64,000 nucleotides of DNA from Flavobacterium supellecticarium. Lineage in GTDB: Bacteria > Bacteroidota > Bacteroidia > Flavobacteriales > Flavobacteriaceae. The notes beneath the pieces are model-generated. The model saw nothing but the letters and a program-made list of their open reading frames with translations. It made no database searches and was not told the origin of the DNA. Each line of letters begins with the position of its first letter. Position 1 is the first letter of the stretch. A program made the translations under genes and the position numbers. This document shows, piece by piece, positions 58,860-64,000 of this stretch. The stretch lies in contig NZ_SSNZ01000002.1 of NCBI RefSeq assembly GCF_004801375.1, positions 310,001 to 374,000 on the forward strand. Reading direction: 5' to 3'.

Positions 58860-59357
58860 TTATTTAACCCGTTCGATTTTGATTCCTTTTAAATTTTTTA
58901 CATAACGTCTTCCGGTGGCGAAATCGGTCGGTGTAAGAATTACGATGCCCTCTTTTTGAGATGAAGTGGGAATGCCGTTAACTTCGGTTACAACTAAGGT
59001 ATGTTCTCCGGTAGGACTGTTAAAAAGTTCATTCCAGGAAAAAACGACTTTGTATCCATCGGACGCAATACAAACAATGTAGTATTCACTTAGTGCTTTT
59101 GGGGATGGAGTATCAAATGCTGCGTCGCTTAATAGTTCTTTAAGAAGTACACCTTTGCAGTTTCTTAGCGTGCTTTTGTATTGAAGTATATGATTCAGTA
59201 TTTGAAGGCTGTCTAATGAATGCATAGTATAGGTTTTAAGATGCTCGTAAGTCACAATAACGGGTTTGGTAGTTGGTGTTTCCAGAGTAATGCTGTTGGA
59301 ATTCTGAGCGATACCGCTAAATCCGAGAAGAAGGAGTAATAGTAGTAGTTTTTTCAT
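58860..59357 (-). CDS. Periplasmic SUOX-like (molybdopterin-binding fold) small protein
   Basis: 165 residues. Signal peptide about 1-18 (ends IAQ). CKGVLLKELLSDAAFD, YYIVCIASDGYKVVFSWNEL and the end GIVILTPTDFATGRRYVKNLKGI match the small single-domain members of the sulfite-oxidase molybdopterin-binding fold. The Mo-coordinating cysteine loop of true oxidases is not visible, so it is probably not an enzyme. Two bases separate it from the TSUP gene, suggesting that the two work together. Confidence 0.75.
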   Translation of the reverse strand: MKKLLLLLLLLGFSGIAQNSNSITLETPTTKPVIVTYEHLKTYTMHSLDSLQILNHILQYKSTLRNCKGVLLKELLSDAAFDTPSPKALSEYYIVCIASDGYKVVFSWNELFNSPTGEHTLVVTEVNGIPTSSQKEGIVILTPTDFATGRRYVKNLKGIKIERVK

Positions 59358-59359
59358 TT

Positions 59360-60094
59360 TTATGCGGTTGTGAATAATAATTTGTAGGAAGCCATTACCA
59401 ATACTATGGCAAGCAGATATTTTAATGTGTCCTGATTGAATTTTCGGGCACCTAGATAGGCACCCAACATTCCTCCGGCAAAAGCAATAATGATATAAAA
59501 AGCCATACCGGAAGTAATAGATAGCCCCTGAGTTAGCATTCCGGCGAGTCCGGCGAGGGAATTTACAAATATAAAAGCAGCACTAATGGCTGCGGTTTGT
59601 TTTTGGTTGGTCCACTGTAATAACAGTAAAATAGGAGACAGGATAATTCCACCGCCAATGCCAATCATTCCGGAAAACAAGCCAATACTACCTCCGGTTG
59701 CCATGGCTAAAGTCAGATTACAGGGTTTTAAATTTGTGTGGGGAATGTTTTTAAAAAAGAAAAAACGTAGTATTGGAAATAGTAATAAAAAGCCGAGGAT
59801 GCGTTTATAGATTGTGGCTTCTATATTGATCATCCCGCCAATAAAAGCCATAGGGATAGAAGTGCTGGCAATGGGAAGAAATATTTTTTTTAGAAAATAA
59901 CCGCGGTTGTAATATTGAATAAAAGAGGTTAGCGAAACAAAGAGGTTCAAAATAAGCGCGGTTGGTTTCATTTCTGCCGGAGTAATGCCATATAACGCCA
60001 TTAACGCGAGATAGCCACTGGCGCCGCCATGCCCAACCGATGCATATAAAAAGGCAACGAGGAATAGAATAAGATAAAAAACTTCCTGCGGCAT
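59360..60094 (-). CDS. TSUP-family (TauE/SafE) membrane transporter
   Basis: 244 residues with about eight TM helices. N-terminal LFLVAFLYASVGHGGASGYLALMALYG and GGSIGLFSGMIGIGGGIILSPILLLL carry the paired TauE/SafE motifs. The family exports or imports anions such as sulfite, sulfoacetate or thiosulfate; the substrate is unknown. Upstream of and nearly touching the SUOX-like gene (2 nt). Confidence 0.93.
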   Translation of the reverse strand: MPQEVFYLILFLVAFLYASVGHGGASGYLALMALYGITPAEMKPTALILNLFVSLTSFIQYYNRGYFLKKIFLPIASTSIPMAFIGGMINIEATIYKRILGFLLLFPILRFFFFKNIPHTNLKPCNLTLAMATGGSIGLFSGMIGIGGGIILSPILLLLQWTNQKQTAAISAAFIFVNSLAGLAGMLTQGLSITSGMAFYIIIAFAGGMLGAYLGARKFNQDTLKYLLAIVLVMASYKLLFTTA

Positions 60095-60251
60095 GACTGG
60101 ATTTTAAACGAGTCTGCTAAATTTAATGCTTATTAAAGGCAGGGAAGTAAGAGTGGTTTAAATTGAGCGTAATCTGACCGTAAATGTCTTTTTATGTCCG
60201 AATCAAATCTAGTCCCTTTATACTTACCATAGATTGTAAGCTTGCGTTTTT

Positions 60252-62561
60252 CTAATCAATACGAATGGAAAAAGGAATATAAGGCAAACCATACCAAATC
60301 AATATCTCTGGTTTATCAAGTTGTTTTTCGATAACTTCTTTTGTTATTCCATTGCCACAAACGTTAACTTCATGAAGCTTCGGTAGTTTGTTCAAGATGC
60401 TGAAATCGGAGATTTCGTTGTCATAGAGGTTTAAACGTTCCAGATTCTTTAGATTTTTCAAACCTTCGATATTTTTAATTTGATTCTCTGACAAATTGAG
60501 TATTTTTAAATTGGTAAGCTTGTCCAGCTTGGGTAAAATGGAAATGCCCCGATAACAAAGATCCAGTTCTTCAAGGCTAGGCAGGTTTTCAAAAGCGACG
60601 ATGTTATCAACATCATAACATTCACATACCAAGACTTTTAATTTTTCTAATCCGCTAATGTCTATTCTTTGTTCTTCCTCTGTGTTGCTTAATTGTAGTT
60701 TTTCGAGGTTGGGGAAGTTTTTCAGTGAGGTTACTTCAGAGTCTTCGTCTATTCTTATATCAAGTACTTTAACCTGTTCTAATCGGGGTAATTTATTGAT
60801 AACGGCACCTCCCTCTATGGATAATTTTTCCAGTAAAGGCAAAGCGTTTAAATTTTCGACATCACCATCCGATTCTATAGAGAGTGTTTTTAAGGATTTT
60901 AGATGACCGATTCCTCTAAAAGGTATTTGATCATAGGATTGCAGGCTTAATTTTTCCATGTTTTTTAGCTGCTGTACGTCCAGAATTGCGGTTTCTAAAA
61001 TTACCGGCGTTTGTTCGTCAATATAGAGATTAAGTTCTTTAAGGAATTTAATTGATAAGATATCCTGAGCAAGTTCAAGAGAATTTACCCAGATGTCAAG
61101 TTTTTCCAATGCTGTAAAGTGCTTTAAAACATCGATGTTTTCAATTAGTTCAAAAATATCCGAATCGTTAATAGTAAGCTTTTTTAAATGCGCTTTTAAG
61201 GGTAACAGTTTTTTGAAGTCAACAGGTCCGCTGTCAGATGTATTGGTTGTGAATTTTAGGTTTTCTAATGCTGTAAAATACTGAAAAGCTTCCTGATTTT
61301 TAATTGCTGTTGTTTTAAAGACAATCTGTTGGATTTGGGGTGCAATTAATGAATAATCATCCAGATCTATAGTGCATTTATCAAATGATAATTTATTTAG
61401 TCTGGAAAAGTGTTGTAAGTTATGGATATTGATCAGGTTGTAGCCTTCTATCGTCAAACTTCGTGTGTAGGAAGCAATCGATGCTAGAAATTCGGTGTTA
61501 AAATCGGGTAATGGAGAAACCTTGTCCCAGGTATAAATTCTTGGTTGAATGATGCATTCGGTTAATTCAAATTGTTTTGCATTATCCGGGATGTTGCGAT
61601 CATTTACGTGTATATTAGGGTGTGAATAAAGTTTTTTTAAATCGGTGAACTGACAAATACTTTTTAAACTCTCTATTTCGCAATTGTTCAAACGTAAAAC
61701 GGCTAAACCGTCCGAAATAGGGGCAAAGAAATCGAAATCCTTCAATTTCATATTTTTAAAATCTAAATGCGTGAATTTTCCTTTAGATTCTCGTTGGTAT
61801 TGGATGTCGTTTGCCGATGCAATAAAATCAGTGTCATCGATGTTTAGGCTATATAATCGAGGGAAAAGATTTAATTCGTGAATATTGCTAACGGTACATT
61901 TGGTAAACGTGACATACTCAAGATGTTTGGAAATCGGTAGGAAAAAACCAGGATGGGGAATGCTCATGTTTTTCAAATACAAATGTTGAAAATTACGATG
62001 CGCCGTCTTGGCCTTTGGTACGTCGGGATCAAAAGTTCCTTCGTTAGTCAGAGTAACGCTGTCCATATATAAGTTGTCCGCAAAATCAGTATAAAGGAAA
62101 GGAGAAATGTTTTCCAGTGTACAATGATTGATATATACATTTTCTACGGAATAAAATACGGATGTGAGTGCCTTTAAGCTGTCAAATGCTATATCGGTAA
62201 GCTTGAGTGATTTTAGGTGATGATCGGGCTTATGATGGATTTTAGAATCAATGGAAATGGAACACTTTTCGAGTGTAAGATAACTTAACTTTATTTGATG
62301 TAATTCCCGGGCATTGGCAATCGAGCATTCTGATAAAGTCAGGTCGTAAAGTGTTTCGAAAACAGGTTCGAGAGCAGCGAAATTTTCAAAGTGTAGCTTT
62401 GTAAGATGTAAATCGGTCAATTTCTCGTATTGAACAGCGTCCTTTGTATAGCTGGAAGTGGCATAAGTGTTTCCGCTCATTTCGGCTCCTTTTTCCAATT
62501 GCTCCAATTTGATGTTAAGAGCGTTCTCCAGTCTGCTGATAATTTTAATACTACTATCCAT
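60252..62561 (-). CDS. Large cytoplasmic leucine-rich-repeat protein
   Basis: 769 residues with no signal peptide, TM helix or sorting domain. From about residue 50 on, most of the protein is a solenoid of irregular 20-25-residue repeats of LxxLxLxxCxI type; toward the C-terminus they become canonical (LKILNLSENQIKNIEGLKNL, LERLNLYDNEISDF), SDS22-like. The N-terminal 40 residues are helical. This suggests a protein-binding scaffold inside the cell; the partner is unknown. It stands alone on the minus strand, with no T9SS features despite its size. Confidence 0.85.
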   Translation of the reverse strand: MDSSIKIISRLENALNIKLEQLEKGAEMSGNTYATSSYTKDAVQYEKLTDLHLTKLHFENFAALEPVFETLYDLTLSECSIANARELHQIKLSYLTLEKCSISIDSKIHHKPDHHLKSLKLTDIAFDSLKALTSVFYSVENVYINHCTLENISPFLYTDFADNLYMDSVTLTNEGTFDPDVPKAKTAHRNFQHLYLKNMSIPHPGFFLPISKHLEYVTFTKCTVSNIHELNLFPRLYSLNIDDTDFIASANDIQYQRESKGKFTHLDFKNMKLKDFDFFAPISDGLAVLRLNNCEIESLKSICQFTDLKKLYSHPNIHVNDRNIPDNAKQFELTECIIQPRIYTWDKVSPLPDFNTEFLASIASYTRSLTIEGYNLINIHNLQHFSRLNKLSFDKCTIDLDDYSLIAPQIQQIVFKTTAIKNQEAFQYFTALENLKFTTNTSDSGPVDFKKLLPLKAHLKKLTINDSDIFELIENIDVLKHFTALEKLDIWVNSLELAQDILSIKFLKELNLYIDEQTPVILETAILDVQQLKNMEKLSLQSYDQIPFRGIGHLKSLKTLSIESDGDVENLNALPLLEKLSIEGGAVINKLPRLEQVKVLDIRIDEDSEVTSLKNFPNLEKLQLSNTEEEQRIDISGLEKLKVLVCECYDVDNIVAFENLPSLEELDLCYRGISILPKLDKLTNLKILNLSENQIKNIEGLKNLKNLERLNLYDNEISDFSILNKLPKLHEVNVCGNGITKEVIEKQLDKPEILIWYGLPYIPFSIRID

Positions 62562-62864
62562 CTTTTTAAATCAAGGCTTAATGATAATTTCGCTAAAAGT
62601 AACTAAATATAGAGTAATAGCAAGTTTTAATTCACGCAAAAGGGAAAAAAGAATATTAAGAATTTACACCGTTAAAATAATTTAGAAATGCTCTTGAAAA
62701 ATGGTAACGGAAAAGAATAAAACCGGCATTGTAAATTGTAGGAGACGAATAGTATGATTTGATTTTCAAATCGTATGCGGTAGTGTATGCGTTTTTAATG
62801 GCATCGGGATTTTATTCCAAATAAAAAGAGCTCACAGTATCACTGTAAGCTCTTTTACTTTTTG
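62562..62864. other. 303-bp spacer between the LRR gene and tRNA-Glu
   Basis: Holds a terminator hairpin (62824-62856) for the minus-strand tRNA pair. No open frame with coding support; AT-rich near the LRR start. Confidence 0.5.
62824..62856 (-). terminator. Terminator of the tRNA operon
   Basis: 15-bp arms (AAAAGAGCTCACAGT/ACTGTAAGCTCTTTT) with one mismatch and a 3-nt loop; U-rich on the minus-strand side. Nine nt downstream of tRNA-Glu. Confidence 0.75.
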
Positions 62865-62936
62865 TAGTCCGTAGGGGAATCGAACCCCTGTTACCAGGAT
62901 GAAAACCTGGCGTCCTAACCCCTAGACGAACGGACC
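62865..62936 (-). tRNA. tRNA-Glu (anticodon UUC)
   Basis: 72 nt without CCA. The acceptor stem begins GGTCCGT and its partner is ACGGACT, so position 1-72 is a G-U wobble; the discriminator is A. Anticodon stem CCAGG/CCTGG with loop TTTTCAT, anticodon TTC. T stem AGGGG/CCCCT with TTCGATT loop. Lies in the same unit as the tRNA-Met, 42 nt apart. Confidence 0.93.
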
Positions 62937-62978
62937 GCAATCTCAATAAAAACAGTATTAACGACTTAATACTTTTCG

Positions 62979-63052
62979 TAGCGAAGACGGGAGTTGAACC
63001 CGTGACCTCAGGGTTATGAATCCTGCGCTCTAACCAACTGAGCTACCTCGCC
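62979..63052 (-). tRNA. tRNA-Met, elongator type (anticodon CAU)
   Basis: 74 nt without CCA. Acceptor stem GGCGAGG pairs with CTTCGCT; again G1-U72. Anticodon loop TTCATAA on stem CAGGA/CCCTG, with A31-C39 unpaired at the loop edge. T stem ACGGG/CCCGT. An initiator tRNA would have three G-C pairs at the base of the anticodon stem, which is not the case; a lysidine-modified tRNA-Ile(CAU) cannot be entirely excluded. Confidence 0.85.
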
Positions 63053-63086
63053 ATTTTTGTTAGTGTTACATCCTTGAATGCGGGTG

Positions 63087-63117
63087 CAAATATAAGACTA
63101 AATTTGAACCTTCCAAA
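63087..63117 (-). promoter_or_regulatory. Full Bacteroidota promoter of the tRNA pair
   Basis: On the minus strand TTTG, a 19-nt spacer and TATATTTG. Both elements match the consensus exactly. The tRNA-Met 5' end is about 35 nt downstream. This is one of the two best promoters in the window. Confidence 0.75.
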
Positions 63118-63199
63118 CATATTTTGAAAAAAAATATTTTTTTTGAAATTCTTTTTTTTTGTATGTATTATTCTATATATTTCCGGAAAATTTTAATAT

Positions 63200-63592
63200 A
63201 TGGAAGGTAAAATAAAATATGAATTGGAGTTCCCGATAATGTCTTCTCCTCAATTATTGTATCAATATATTTCAACACCTTCCGGTTTATCAGAGTGGTT
63301 TGCAGATAATGTGAATTCAAGAGGCGAATTTTTTACATTTATTTGGGACGATTCTGAAGAAAAAGCACGACTGGCTTCTAAAAAGTCAGGCGAAAAAGTA
63401 AAGTTCCGTTGGGTGGACGATAATGACAAGGATAGTGAATACTATTTTGAATTGCGAATACTGGAAGATGAAATTACCAAAGATGTTTCGTTAATGGTCG
63501 TGGATTTTGCCGAACATGGCGATTTGCACGAAGCCAAACTGTTATGGGAAAATCAGATTTCCGATCTGAAACATGTGATCGGTTCCGCGTAG
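63200..63592 (+). CDS. START-like (SRPBCC/AHSA1-type) small protein
   Basis: 130 residues, no signal peptide. The pattern FPIMSSPQLLYQYISTPSGLSEWFADNV, then FTFIWDDSEEKARL, KVKFRWVDD and the C-terminal helix with AKLLWENQISDLKHVIG matches the helix-grip START-like fold common in Flavobacteriaceae. Probably binds a small hydrophobic ligand; no function is known for this subgroup. A promoter and hairpin follow closely downstream. Confidence 0.85.
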   Translation: MEGKIKYELEFPIMSSPQLLYQYISTPSGLSEWFADNVNSRGEFFTFIWDDSEEKARLASKKSGEKVKFRWVDDNDKDSEYYFELRILEDEITKDVSLMVVDFAEHGDLHEAKLLWENQISDLKHVIGSA

Positions 63593-63611
63593 TTTTTTAA
63601 GATATATAAAG

Positions 63612-63646
63612 TATATTTGCCCTGAAATAAAAATCAGGGCTTTTTT
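63612..63646 (+). promoter_or_regulatory. Overlapping promoter and terminator before the aminotransferase gene
   Basis: TATATTTG (63612-63619) is a perfect -7 box, and its last G begins a hairpin GCCCTGA/TCAGGGC (63619-63640) followed by six T, then ATG at 63647. The hairpin ends the START-like gene; the -7 box may start the next transcript inside its 5' arm. Confidence 0.6.
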
Positions 63647-64000
63647 ATGGTTAATTATAACGGTGCGATAGTTGAAAATTCCGAAGTACTCATCGAAGGG
63701 AACAGAGGATTTCTATATGGAGATGCTATTTTTGAAACGCTAAAAGTATTGGATGGTAAGATCTTGTTTTTGGAAGATCATTATTTCCGATTGATGGCTT
63801 CTACGCGAATTGTACGGATGGATCTTCCGATGAATTTTACGATGGAATATTTCGAAGAGCAGGTAAAAACACTATTGCAGTCAAAAGAAGCTGCTGCGGC
63901 CTACCGTGTGCGATTTACAGTTTTCAGACAAAACGGAGGGTTTTATTTGCCAAAAACAAACGAAACAGCCTTTCTGGTTACCGCCGAACCATTGGGAAAT
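63647..64000 (+). CDS. Class IV PLP aminotransferase, 3' end cut by the window
   Basis: 118 codons are present and no stop is met. The N-terminal pattern MVNYNGAIVENSEVLI, NRGFLYGDAIFETLKV and ILFLEDHYFRLMASTRIVRM matches class IV (branched-chain/D-amino-acid/aminodeoxychorismate lyase type) aminotransferases. The lysine for PLP lies beyond the edge, so activity and subtype (IlvE, PabC or Dat) cannot be judged. Confidence 0.9.
   Translation, partial: MVNYNGAIVENSEVLIEGNRGFLYGDAIFETLKVLDGKILFLEDHYFRLMASTRIVRMDLPMNFTMEYFEEQVKTLLQSKEAAAAYRVRFTVFRQNGGFYLPKTNETAFLVTAEPLGN

Noticed and set aside
1..64000. CRISPR array, prophage or complete insertion sequence
   Set aside because: No regularly spaced short repeats, integrase, transposase or phage structural genes were recognised on either strand.
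1..64000. T9SS machinery (PorL/M/N, Sov, PorU/V types)
   Set aside because: Only cargo with sorting domains is present; no protein here resembles the core translocon.

Overview
The window looks like chromosome from a member of the Bacteroidota, most likely a Flavobacterium-type Flavobacteriaceae. The evidence is: several large secreted proteins with C-terminal type IX secretion (T9SS) sorting domains of type A and type B; promoters of the Bacteroidota form (TTTG or TTG about 19 nt upstream of TAnnTTTG) instead of E. coli -35/-10 boxes; no clear Shine-Dalgarno sequences; AT-rich intergenic DNA; and tRNA genes without encoded CCA. This is inferred from gene content, not from a database match.

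Layout. (1) 1-19.4 kb is a surface and secreted protein island: three paralogous repeat proteins (219-5768, 6053-7729, 8050-11286), a three-gene operon ending in a type B sorting-domain protein (11484-15388), and a 1265-residue multidomain protein (15631-19428). (2) 19.5-20.0 kb holds a convergent pair of related tiny signal-peptide/single-TM proteins. (3) 20-27.6 kb: release factor 3, an operon of three periplasmic SurA/PpiC-type foldases, a MoxR ATPase and a small membrane protein. (4) 27.6-30 kb: a membrane-anchored protein resembling copper type II (PHM-like) monooxygenases, divergent from an acyltransferase-3 protein. (5) 30-49 kb is mostly core metabolism and housekeeping: aconitase, an N-terminally extended GAPDH, an HtrA protease, dapF-GNAT-mltG, a lysozyme-like protein, dnaA-phosphatase-methyltransferase, a thioesterase, ribD-HAD-YigZ, GNAT-prmC, an ABC permease and hisS. 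(6) 49-58.6 kb: a secreted esterase and two giant T9SS cargo proteins, one a LamG-containing protein and one an M14 metallocarboxypeptidase. (7) 58.8-64 kb: a SUOX-like periplasmic domain protein with a TSUP transporter, a large cytoplasmic leucine-rich-repeat protein, tRNA-Glu and tRNA-Met, a START-like protein and the start of a class IV aminotransferase.

How it fits together. The window carries T9SS cargo but no recognisable T9SS machinery, so export must depend on genes elsewhere. The three-foldase operon lies next to the cargo island and could help large exported proteins fold in the periplasm; that link is inference. Several long open frames begin at a TTG that is actually the last three bases of the -7 promoter element, so I moved those starts to the next ATG. 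No rRNA, CRISPR array, prophage, complete insertion sequence or recognisable origin was found. The most interesting items are the PHM-like protein, the convergent tiny membrane proteins with a possible PID-CTERM-like tail, the type B operon with two partners lacking a sorting domain, the exact 780-bp repeats in the first gene, and an 11-bp inverted-repeat element present twice downstream of unrelated genes.
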